Positions 49,504 through 57,935 of a stretch of DNA of 64,000 nucleotides are shown here, piece by piece. A program made the position numbers and the translations under genes. The stretch is taken from assembly GCF_900115205.1 (NCBI RefSeq), contig NZ_FOYQ01000001.1, positions 1,639,240-1,703,239 of the forward strand. The letters are read 5' to 3'. The notes below the pieces were generated by a model that saw only the letters and a list, made by a program, of their open reading frames with translations, was not told where the DNA came from and made no database searches. Within the stretch, counting starts at the first letter, position 1. Every line of letters starts with the position of its first letter. The DNA is from Robiginitalea myxolifaciens. GTDB lineage: Bacteria > Bacteroidota > Bacteroidia > Flavobacteriales > Flavobacteriaceae.

Positions 49504-51630
49504 ATGGCAATACTCGAAAATATCCGCAAACGTACCACGGTTCTTATCCTGATCATCGGGATGGCCCTGTTCGCCTTTGTAATTTCTGACGTTCTCACCC
49601 GCGGAGGCGGTCTGGGAGGCGGAAATATCGGCTCAACGGTTGGGGAAATCAATGGAGAAGATATTGGAATTGATGCCTTCCGCCAGCAAATGGAAGCTGC
49701 TCAGGGAACCTTTGGGGCTTCGGCCACTTCCACCCAAATGGTCAACCGCGTTTGGGATCAGACGGTTCGCAATACCTTGTTGGACCAGGAATTCGAAAGG
49801 TTGGGGATCGAAATCCAGCAGGATCAGATCATGAACCTGATCCGCACCAATCCAACGTTTACGCAGAACCCCAATTTTCAGGATGCCGACGGAAACTTCG
49901 ATGAAGATGCCTTCCGCAATACCATTTCGGACCTGCGCCTGAATTCCCCGGCCCAATATGCCCAATGGTTGCAAACCGAAGAGGCCCTGATGCGTGCTGC
50001 CAAGGAGCAGACGTATTTTGACCTGATCCGCGCCGGGATCGGAGCGACCCTCAAAGAAGGGGAGTGGGACTACCGCATGTCTAATGACAAAGTAGATATC
50101 AGCTACGTCCGCGTACCGTACACCTCCATTCCGGATAGCACCATTTCCGTTTCCAAAGAGGAAATCGCCGCCTACATGAAGGAGCACGAAGCAGATTTCA
50201 AGCAGGAGGCCGCCCGCGACATTCGCTATGTCTATTTCCGGGAGTCGGCATCTGAAGCCGATGAGCAAAAAATCCAGGACGATCTGGCCGCCTTGCTCGA
50301 GGACGAGGAAGTCTTTGATGCAACCGCCAAAGACAGTACCCGTGTTGAATACGGATTCCGCAATGCTACCGATATGGCAGCCTTCCTGGATCGCAATTCA
50401 GACACGCCATACGACACCACCTATATCAGCCGTCGTGTTATGCCGGCCCAATTCGCCGATTCCATCCTGAATTTACAAGTTGGGGAGGTATACGGTCCGT
50501 ATAAAGAAAACAATACCTACAAGTACACCCGTATGATGGGGCGTAAAGCTGATGGCGCCGTTAAGGCCAGCCACATCCTGATCGCTTACCAGGGAGCGCA
50601 ACGTGCCAACCCAACGGTTACACGTACGCAGGAGGAAGCCAAAACCCGCGCCCAGGAATTACTCCAGCAGGCTCGCGAGAATGAAGGCAACTTTGCGCAA
50701 CTGGCCCGGGATAACTCCGATGGTCCTTCTGCACCTCAGGGCGGAGATCTCGGTTTCTTCCAGGAAGGCATCATGACACCTGCCTTTAATGATTTTGCCT
50801 TCGGTAACCCTGTAGGTACCATTGACCTGGTGGAAACAGAATTCGGGTATCATATCGTAAAGGTCGACGCTAAGGAAGATGTGGTTCAGATCGCTACCCT
50901 CAGCCGTAACATCGAACCATCCGAAGAAACCATTAACGCCCTCTTTACCGAAGCCACAAGTTTTGAAATGTCCGTAGCGGAAAGCCCTGAAACCTTTGGG
51001 GGTATTTCTGAAGAAAATGGCTATTCCGTCCGCCCGGTGAACAAAATCAAGGCAATGGATGAAAACCTGCCAGGTATCGGCGCACAGCGTCGCATCGTAC
51101 AGTGGGCATTTAACCGGGATACCGAAATTGGCGATATCCGCCGATTTGATTTGAGTGACGGGTATGCGGTAGCCCAGTTGACGGCTACTTACCGGGAAGG
51201 GCTTATGGCTACTGAAGATGCTTCCGTACAGGTATTGCCGATCCTGCGTCGCGAAAAGAAAGCCGCACAGATAATTGCTGCTAATGCCGGAAAGGATATG
51301 CAGACCATTGCAGCGGACAACAACGTCCAGGTGAGCACGGCTACCGCCTTAAACATTAAATCGCCTACTATTCCCGCCGCAGGCCGCGAACCTTTGGTAA
51401 TCGGAACGGCGATGAGTATGGAGCAGGGAGCTACTTCTGATCTGATCGAAGGGGAGACCGGAGTCTTCAAAATTCAGATAACCGGCAAGCAGGCCGCCCC
51501 CGAGATGACGAACTATGCCCCGTATGCTACCAGTTTGAATACTGCGCTTGGACCACGCGTTACTACCGGGGTTTATGAAGCATTAAAAAGCAAGGCGGAT
51601 ATCGAAGATAACCGTTCGGATTTTTACTAG
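49504..51630 (+). CDS. PpiD/SurA-like peptidyl-prolyl isomerase chaperone
   Basis: 708-residue inner-membrane-anchored periplasmic foldase. One N-terminal TM at about residues 12-29 (TTVLILIIGMALFAFVISDV), a SurA-type N-terminal chaperone domain, and a parvulin domain at about 350-455 (KASHILIAYQG, FAQLARDNSDGPSAPQGGDLGFF, FGYHIVKV), followed by a second, degenerate half. It helps outer-membrane protein folding. Transcription probably stops at the hairpin at 51697-51728, which lies inside the facing kinase gene. Confidence 0.9.
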   Translation: MAILENIRKRTTVLILIIGMALFAFVISDVLTRGGGLGGGNIGSTVGEINGEDIGIDAFRQQMEAAQGTFGASATSTQMVNRVWDQTVRNTLLDQEFERLGIEIQQDQIMNLIRTNPTFTQNPNFQDADGNFDEDAFRNTISDLRLNSPAQYAQWLQTEEALMRAAKEQTYFDLIRAGIGATLKEGEWDYRMSNDKVDISYVRVPYTSIPDSTISVSKEEIAAYMKEHEADFKQEAARDIRYVYFRESASEADEQKIQDDLAALLEDEEVFDATAKDSTRVEYGFRNATDMAAFLDRNSDTPYDTTYISRRVMPAQFADSILNLQVGEVYGPYKENNTYKYTRMMGRKADGAVKASHILIAYQGAQRANPTVTRTQEEAKTRAQELLQQARENEGNFAQLARDNSDGPSAPQGGDLGFFQEGIMTPAFNDFAFGNPVGTIDLVETEFGYHIVKVDAKEDVVQIATLSRNIEPSEETINALFTEATSFEMSVAESPETFGGISEENGYSVRPVNKIKAMDENLPGIGAQRRIVQWAFNRDTEIGDIRRFDLSDGYAVAQLTATYREGLMATEDASVQVLPILRREKKAAQIIAANAGKDMQTIAADNNVQVSTATALNIKSPTIPAAGREPLVIGTAMSMEQGATSDLIEGETGVFKIQITGKQAAPEMTNYAPYATSLNTALGPRVTTGVYEALKSKADIEDNRSDFY

Positions 51631-51651
51631 AATAGCTTATTTAGGGGAAGC

Positions 51652-52635
51652 TCAGCTTTCAGGCAGCGCCATTTCCGAATAACGAAGTACAGTCTGATAC
51701 CCCCGGGAGTTGAAATACCCGGGGGTATTTTCATTTCCGGCGGCCAGGATAAAATCCCCACCCCAGGCCCCCAGGCTTTTGATCGCTCCGGGGTAGTCCG
51801 AAAACAATCTTTTTTGAACCGGTTCAAAGTCCAGCGCTTCGGATAATAAGGCTTCCGATTCCTGCATGCCTTGCTGAAAAACTTCAAGGCTTTGGGTAGT
51901 AGCCATGGCCTTGCTGATTGCAGTGAGGGATTGCAGCAGGGAAGCGGTATCCCTGCCTTGTTCCCGATAGCGTTTTATGCCGGCCCGGCTGTCCTGCTTA
52001 TTTCCTGAAAAGACAAAGTACAGGCTATCGGCAAATGCAGGTTGGAAGGGAGCCGCTGTTATTTCGGGCGCTCCTGCTTCCCGACGGGTATAGAAAATAG
52101 GACCCGCGGCACCGGCGCAGGCCAGATCATAGCCACTTCCCCCCAGGGTCTGGTCGGATAGCGCGTAAGGGTTAATCCCAAAGAGTTCTGAGAGGTTGGC
52201 GATTAAGGTAGAAGAAGTTCCAAGCCCCCACTCCCTCGGGAATTCCAGGTGCGTGATAATCTCCTTTTGGTTAATGGTTTCAAACCCCTTGTCGCCACTG
52301 AGTTTCAGGGCAACGCTTAGGATTTCGAGTAATCGGGCTCTAATGGCATCATCCGTTGCCGGGCTTGCTGATTTTGTCGGGATGTTGGCGGCATCACCAC
52401 GGCGTAGTTCTTCCGAATCAAAGGTTGTCGTAAACCAGGGCTGCCCTTTGGAGTCCCTACTCTGCCATTTGAGCCCATCGGTGTCTTTATCCCGATCGCC
52501 GAACCCTGCGATCTCCAGGCTTTGTCCGAAACGGGTAGGGATGGCCAGGGCTGTTGCTCCGTCCAGCACGGCGTATTCCCCAAAGAGTAAAAGCTTACCG
52601 TGACTGTAAAATCGTTTTGAATCGGGCTGCATCAT
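51652..52635 (-). CDS. GYDLA/GYDIA-family GHMP kinase, candidate phosphomevalonate kinase
   Basis: 327-residue GHMP kinase: HGKLLLFGEYAVLDGA at the N-terminus, the ATP loop EWGLGTSSTLIANLSELF at about residues 137-154, and GGSGYDLACAGAAGP (about 166-180), the motif that names the GYDIA family. It starts 17 bases after HMG-CoA reductase in the same direction, so they are cotranscribed. As mevalonate kinase and MvaD are elsewhere in the window, phosphomevalonate kinase is the missing activity this gene could supply (inference). The C-terminal coding region contains an 11-bp inverted repeat. Confidence 0.85.
   Translation of the reverse strand: MMQPDSKRFYSHGKLLLFGEYAVLDGATALAIPTRFGQSLEIAGFGDRDKDTDGLKWQSRDSKGQPWFTTTFDSEELRRGDAANIPTKSASPATDDAIRARLLEILSVALKLSGDKGFETINQKEIITHLEFPREWGLGTSSTLIANLSELFGINPYALSDQTLGGSGYDLACAGAAGPIFYTRREAGAPEITAAPFQPAFADSLYFVFSGNKQDSRAGIKRYREQGRDTASLLQSLTAISKAMATTQSLEVFQQGMQESEALLSEALDFEPVQKRLFSDYPGAIKSLGAWGGDFILAAGNENTPGYFNSRGYQTVLRYSEMALPES
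51697..51728 (+). terminator. Hairpin terminator for the PpiD-like gene, inside the antisense kinase coding region
   Basis: Perfect 11-bp stem ATACCCCCGGG / CCCGGGGGTAT with a 10-base loop, followed by TTTTCATTTCC on the plus strand, 67 bases after the PpiD-like stop. On the minus strand the same bases encode kinase residues including PGY and RGY, so the sequence does double duty. Confidence 0.7.
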
Positions 52636-52652
52636 GGTCGGGTATCAAATCC

Positions 52653-53984
52653 TCATTTACCCTTGCGTAGTAGTTCCAGTTGTTCGGAGGCTGCACTATG
52701 GCTTACCGTGTGCTTACGGAAATAATCCACCAGCGCTGTTTTCTCATCGGCCGTTGCCCCAAGCTGATTCAGGATATTGAGCAGGTGCATTTTCATATGC
52801 CCCTGCTGGATCCCCACAGTAACCAGGGAACGAAGTGCTGCAAAGTTCTGGGCGAGACCTGCCACAGCGGTAAGGCGCATCAAGGTTTCGGCATCCGGGT
52901 TCCCCAGAATTTCCAGGGCCAGTTTTACCAGCGGGTGCAGGCGGGTCAGGCCTCCTACGGTCCCTAGTGCCAGGGGAATTTCGATCCAAAATCGGAATTC
53001 ATCGCCTTCCAGGCTGGCATGGGTAAGGCTGCCGTACTGCCCGGAACGGGCCGCAAAGGCATGAACCCCGGCTTCCACTGCTCTGAAATCATTTCCGGTG
53101 GCAATGACCAGGGCATCAATCCCGTTCATTACCCCTTTGTTGTGGGTTACCGCCCGGTACGGTTCACACTCGGCTACGGCAATGGCCTGTATCATCCGTT
53201 CCGCAAACCGTCGTCCGTTCATCCCGTTCCCTTCGGAGAGTTCTGCTACCGGACAGCGTACTTCTGCGCGGACGCGGCAGTTGGGCACGTAGTTGGAAAG
53301 GATGCTCATCAGCACTTCGATCCGGGACTCCCCAGGGGTGTCCGAGGACATAGTGGGGTGCTTTTCTGCCTCCCGCATCAGGGTTTGCGCCAGGCTTTCC
53401 AGGCAGGAGTTTATAAAATTTGCCCCCATCGCATCCTTGGTTTCAAAGGTGCAATGCAGCTGATAATAACCTGGCAATTCAGCGGTTTTTTCCCTTAGGG
53501 TAATTCCCGTAATACCGCCACCCCGGGCTTCCATGTTCCGGGTAATGGGCTCGATATCGGTCATCATAACCGGCATGATTTCCGTAATAAAGGCCTTTAA
53601 TTTTTTTGGGTTTCCCCCATAGCGGAAATGTACCTGTCCCACTTTCTCCGTACCCAGGATTTCTGTGTGGAATCCCCCGCGCGTACCCCAGAATTTAGCC
53701 GCCTTACTGGCCGCGGCCACCACCGAGCTCTCTTCAATAGCCATGGGCAGGGCATAGATTTTTCCATCTACCAGAAAATTCGGGGCCACCCCCAGGGGGA
53801 GGTAGAAATTACTGATGGTGTTTTCGATAAACTCGTCGTGGAGTTGCTGCAGCTGTTCATCCGAGTTCCAATATTGCCGCAGCACGGCCTCGGTTTGCTC
53901 GGGATTTTGGGTGAAGCGGGTGGCAATCCAGCGGATCTTTTCCGACTTGCTCAGTTTGGAGAAGCCTTCTACCGTTTGGGTCAT
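52653..53984 (-). CDS. Hydroxymethylglutaryl-CoA reductase, class II-like
   Basis: Interconverts HMG-CoA and mevalonate. 443 aa: EGFSKLSKSEKIRW start, ALPMAIEESSVVAAASKAAKF with the catalytic Glu at about residue 83, KDAMGANFIN substrate motif at about residues 178-187, and a C-terminal helical tail. This length and the DAMGANF motif match class II (bacterial) enzymes; these were first known as degradative but act biosynthetically in mevalonate-pathway bacteria. Leads the operon with the GYDLA kinase. A TATCTTTA box (one mismatch) lies upstream at 54002-54009 on the minus strand. Confidence 0.92.
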   Translation of the reverse strand: MTQTVEGFSKLSKSEKIRWIATRFTQNPEQTEAVLRQYWNSDEQLQQLHDEFIENTISNFYLPLGVAPNFLVDGKIYALPMAIEESSVVAAASKAAKFWGTRGGFHTEILGTEKVGQVHFRYGGNPKKLKAFITEIMPVMMTDIEPITRNMEARGGGITGITLREKTAELPGYYQLHCTFETKDAMGANFINSCLESLAQTLMREAEKHPTMSSDTPGESRIEVLMSILSNYVPNCRVRAEVRCPVAELSEGNGMNGRRFAERMIQAIAVAECEPYRAVTHNKGVMNGIDALVIATGNDFRAVEAGVHAFAARSGQYGSLTHASLEGDEFRFWIEIPLALGTVGGLTRLHPLVKLALEILGNPDAETLMRLTAVAGLAQNFAALRSLVTVGIQQGHMKMHLLNILNQLGATADEKTALVDYFRKHTVSHSAASEQLELLRKGK

Positions 53985-54158
53985 CGGGTGGTTTTGAGGG
54001 TTAAAGATACGGAAAGCTCACCTTTCCTCCCGACCCGCCCAGCTGCATTTTTAGGAATGGATTTTGTGCGCTGTACCCGCCGAAGCGGCTGCCGAAAAAG
54101 TTGCTAATCCTTCGAAATATTCATAAACTTGAAGAATGCTTTATTTCGAACATAAACT

Positions 54159-56360
54159 ATGATACATTCCCTCCGGCACACTACTATAACTGCAAGTGTG
54201 CGAACGTTTTTACTACTCGGCTTTTTTCTAATTTTAGGAACCCCCACCGCAACGGCTCAGCAAAAAATTACCCTGGAAGATATCTGGGGCGGAGCCTTCC
54301 GTACAGAGCGCATGGAGGTGCTGCGATCCATGGCCGATGGGCAGCATTATACCGTACTCAACCAGGATCGCGACCAGGGCACCAGCGCGATAGATAAATA
54401 CGCCTATCAGACGCAGGAGTTAGTAGGTACGCTCCTCAAAAGTGACGCGGCTGCCGGCATTCCCAAATTTTCTTCCTATCGCTTCAGTGAGGACGAAACC
54501 AAGGTCTTGCTGGCTACAGAAGTAGAACCTGTTTTCCGTCGTTCCCGCCTTGGAATCTATTACGTATATGACCTGGAGGCCAAAACCCTGGTCAAGATTT
54601 CAGAAAACAAGATTCAGGAACCAACGCTCTCCCCGGCAGGAGATAAGGTGGGCTTTGTCTGGGAAAACAACCTGTACTATTTGGATCTTACCTCCCAGGA
54701 ACTTACCCAGGTAACTTCCGATGGCGAACGGAATCGCATCATCAACGGGGTAACCGACTGGGTTTACGAGGAGGAATTTGCTTTTGTGCGGGCATTCGAA
54801 TGGAATTCGGATGGAACGCGGTTGGCTTTCCTGCGCTTTGACGAGAGCGAAGTGCCGGAATTCTCCATGGATGTCTATGGGGATGACCTGTATCCCTTCC
54901 CCTATAATTTTAAGTATCCCAAAGCGGGAGAGGCCAACGCCGATGTCTCGCTACACCTTTACGATCTGGCCAGTGCCCGGACCAGCCCGGTAGACCTGGG
55001 CAATCCGCATTACATTCCCCGCCTGGAGTGGATGCATCATAAAGACCACCTGAGCGTGCAGGCCATAAACCGTCACCAGAACGATTTAAAGTTGCTGAAG
55101 GTCAATGCGGCAGATGGCTCGGTTACCACCCTGTTAGAAGAAAAGGATGCGGCTTATGTAGATATTACCGATAACCTGACCTTCCTGGAAGACGATCGCT
55201 TTATCTGGACCAGCGAGAAAGATGGCTTCAACCATATTTATCTCCATGGGCAGGACGGTAAGCAGCAGATTCAGCTTACAAGCGGCCCCTGGGAAGTAAC
55301 TTCCTACTACGGGTACGATCCAAAACGCAAGCGGATTTTTTATCAATCCACAGAGCAGGGCTCCATTGTCCGCGACGTCTACAGCATCACAGTAAAAGGG
55401 AAAGGCAAGAAACGCCTGACCCAGGGGGCAGGGACGCATAGCGCTTCCTTCAGTGCAGATTTCAGCTACTTTATCGATGCCTTCAGCAGTGTTGAAACCC
55501 CACCGATGTACACCCTGCATAAGGCTTCTGACGGTTCCCTGGTCAAGGAGTTGCTCAACAACAACAGCCTCAAGGAAAAGCTTGCGAACTACGAGTTTTC
55601 CCCCAAGGAATTCAGCACGCTGGAAGTCAACGGAAACAGTTTGAACATGTACATGATCAAACCCGTGGATTTCGACCCCAACAAGGAGTATCCCTTATTC
55701 CTCTATCAGTATAGCGGTCCGGGCTCCCAATCGGTTTCCAATCGCTGGTACGCAAGTAATGATTACTGGCACGAGCTCCTGGTTTCGGAAGGTTATATTG
55801 TCGCTTGTGTCGATGGACGCGGTACCGGCTTGAAGGGCCGGGATTTTAAGAAGGTTACCCAGAAGGAATTGGGGAAATACGAGGTCGAAGACCAGATCGA
55901 GGCAGCCCGCCTGCTTAGTGAACGCGCGTATATCGATGCAGACCGCACCGGGATATGGGGGTGGAGTTACGGGGGCTTTATGTCTTCTAACTGCATCCTG
56001 AAAGGGAACGAGGTTTTTGAAATGGCTATCGCTGTGGCCCCGGTTACCAGCTGGCGTTTTTACGATACTATCTATACCGAGCGCTACATGCAGACGCCTC
56101 AGGAAAACCCCAGTGGTTACGACGACAATTCCCCGATATTTTTCGCCGACCAACTCAAAGGAAAGTACCTGCTGGTACATGGCTCGGCCGACGATAACGT
56201 TCATGTGCAGAATACCATGCGTATGATCGAGGCTTTGGTACAGGCCAACAAACCCTTTGACTGGGCCATTTACCCCGATAAGAACCACGGGATTTACGGG
56301 GGGAATACCCGCCTGCACCTGTATAACAAAATGACCAAATTCGTATTGGAGAATTTATAG
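54159..56360 (+). CDS. Dipeptidyl peptidase IV (S9B prolyl peptidase)
   Basis: Serine peptidase releasing X-Pro or X-Ala dipeptides from peptide N-termini; secreted to the periplasm. 733 aa: signal peptide (about 1-33, ending ATAQ), eight-bladed beta-propeller with YEEEFAFVRAF (the Glu pair that binds the N-terminus, about residues 205-210), and alpha/beta-hydrolase domain. Catalytic triad Ser603 in WGWSYGGFMS, Asp678 in HGSADDNVH and His710 in DKNHGIYG. Followed after 40 bases by an oligopeptide transporter, its natural downstream partner. Close in organisation to Porphyromonas DPP4. Confidence 0.94.
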   Translation: MIHSLRHTTITASVRTFLLLGFFLILGTPTATAQQKITLEDIWGGAFRTERMEVLRSMADGQHYTVLNQDRDQGTSAIDKYAYQTQELVGTLLKSDAAAGIPKFSSYRFSEDETKVLLATEVEPVFRRSRLGIYYVYDLEAKTLVKISENKIQEPTLSPAGDKVGFVWENNLYYLDLTSQELTQVTSDGERNRIINGVTDWVYEEEFAFVRAFEWNSDGTRLAFLRFDESEVPEFSMDVYGDDLYPFPYNFKYPKAGEANADVSLHLYDLASARTSPVDLGNPHYIPRLEWMHHKDHLSVQAINRHQNDLKLLKVNAADGSVTTLLEEKDAAYVDITDNLTFLEDDRFIWTSEKDGFNHIYLHGQDGKQQIQLTSGPWEVTSYYGYDPKRKRIFYQSTEQGSIVRDVYSITVKGKGKKRLTQGAGTHSASFSADFSYFIDAFSSVETPPMYTLHKASDGSLVKELLNNNSLKEKLANYEFSPKEFSTLEVNGNSLNMYMIKPVDFDPNKEYPLFLYQYSGPGSQSVSNRWYASNDYWHELLVSEGYIVACVDGRGTGLKGRDFKKVTQKELGKYEVEDQIEAARLLSERAYIDADRTGIWGWSYGGFMSSNCILKGNEVFEMAIAVAPVTSWRFYDTIYTERYMQTPQENPSGYDDNSPIFFADQLKGKYLLVHGSADDNVHVQNTMRMIEALVQANKPFDWAIYPDKNHGIYGGNTRLHLYNKMTKFVLENL

Positions 56361-56399
56361 GTTCTCCGGCGAAACCGACCAAACCAAACTCAAAGGATT

Positions 56400-57935
56400 A
56401 TGCAAACTACACCCGACGTTTCAGACCAACAGCAAATGTTTGGCCATCCGAAAGGCCTTTTTTACCTGTTCTTCGCCGAGCTATGGGAGCGCTTCAGCTT
56501 CTATGGGATGCGTGCCCTGCTCACCTTGTACATGGTGAACGTGATCTATGAGAAACTGGTAGAACGGGATTACGCCACAGCTGCCGTTTATGCCTCCTAC
56601 GGATCCTTAGTCTATGCCTCAACCGTAGTTGGAGGACGGATTTCTGATTCCATCCTGGGTATGCGTAAATCCATTTTTTTGGGTGGGATTCTCATGGCAA
56701 TAGGCCATTTTGTGCTGGCTATTGAACATAACATCGCTTTCTTCCTTGCCCTTTCTTTTATCATCGTTGGAAACGGCTTCTTCAAGCCCAATATTTCAAC
56801 TTTCGTAGGGACGCTCTATAAGGATGGTGACCCCAAGAAAGATTCCGGGTTTACGATCTTCTACATGGGGATTAATATCGGGGGCTGGGTAGCTCCGCTG
56901 CTATGTGGCTGGCTGGCAGCCAAGTATGGGTGGCATTATGGCTTCGGATTGGCGGGAATAGGGATGTTAACCGGGCTCATCTTTTTCTGGAGCGGAATTC
57001 GCAAAGGCGTATTTGGTGACCGCGGACTTCCTCCTGACAACGGGAGCGTTGATAAAAAAGTGGCAGGGATTAAGCAAGGCACTTTAGTTCCCATTCTGGC
57101 CGTTCTGGCGGCCCCGCTGATTGCCTACCTCTTGTCTTCCTACCAGTCTCTGGGTGGGGAAGGTAGTTTTCTCGAAGGCACCAATATCGTAAACCTCCTC
57201 TTTTACTTTATCGGCTTCGCTGTTTTGGGGTACATGGCCTACATCATGATTTCGGCAACACCGGATGAGCGAAAGAAGCTCTTTGCCGCCGTGCTGTTTA
57301 CCTTTTTCATGACCATTTTCTGGGGTTTCCACGAGCTCTCAGGGAGCGTCATTACGCTTTTTGCTTCCCGAAACGTAGACTTGGAGGGGATTATGACCGC
57401 AGCGCAAACAAACTCCCTGAATTCCATGTGGATTATTATTCTGGCCATCCCTATATCGATGATGTGGACCTGGTTGACCAAACGAAAGATGAATCCAAGG
57501 ACACCTTACAAGTTTGGCCTGGGGTTGCTTTTTGCGGGTATCAGTTTCTACATTCTGGCTATTAGTGATGGTAGTGCCAATGAAGCAGGACTCGTTCCCT
57601 TTAGCTACCTCTTATTGATGTATTTCCTGATTTCAGTAGGGGAATTATTCATGTCGCCTGTAGGGCTCTCCAAAATGACAGACCTGGCCCCCAAGCGCAT
57701 TATAGCCTTTATCATGGGCGTTTGGTTCTTGTCTTCGGCATTTGCCTTTCAGGTGGTTGGATTTATCGGCAAACAACTGGCCATTGAAAGCACGGATGCG
57801 AATATTGGCGGTTTTGATACGCTAACGGTGTACACGGATGGGTTTATGCTTATCGCTAAATACGCCTTGGGAGCGGGAATCATTGTTTTGATAGCCTCAC
57901 CCTTAATTAAGCGCCTCATGGGCAAAGTCCATTAA
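56400..57935 (+). CDS. POT/PTR2-family proton-dependent di/tripeptide transporter
   Basis: 511-residue major-facilitator protein with about 14 TM. PTR2 signature FFAELWERFSFYGMRALLT (ExxERFxxYG) in helix 1, FYMGINIGGWVAPLL and GNGFFKPNIS in later helices. Takes up di- and tripeptides with protons and fits the DPP4 gene just upstream. Its TAA overlaps the ComEC stop codon on the other strand, the two ends sharing TTAA. Confidence 0.93.
   Translation: MQTTPDVSDQQQMFGHPKGLFYLFFAELWERFSFYGMRALLTLYMVNVIYEKLVERDYATAAVYASYGSLVYASTVVGGRISDSILGMRKSIFLGGILMAIGHFVLAIEHNIAFFLALSFIIVGNGFFKPNISTFVGTLYKDGDPKKDSGFTIFYMGINIGGWVAPLLCGWLAAKYGWHYGFGLAGIGMLTGLIFFWSGIRKGVFGDRGLPPDNGSVDKKVAGIKQGTLVPILAVLAAPLIAYLLSSYQSLGGEGSFLEGTNIVNLLFYFIGFAVLGYMAYIMISATPDERKKLFAAVLFTFFMTIFWGFHELSGSVITLFASRNVDLEGIMTAAQTNSLNSMWIIILAIPISMMWTWLTKRKMNPRTPYKFGLGLLFAGISFYILAISDGSANEAGLVPFSYLLLMYFLISVGELFMSPVGLSKMTDLAPKRIIAFIMGVWFLSSAFAFQVVGFIGKQLAIESTDANIGGFDTLTVYTDGFMLIAKYALGAGIIVLIASPLIKRLMGKVH

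Noticed and set aside
49633-50268. 211-codon open frame on the minus strand
   Set aside because: Antisense to the PpiD-like gene; no motif or start context.
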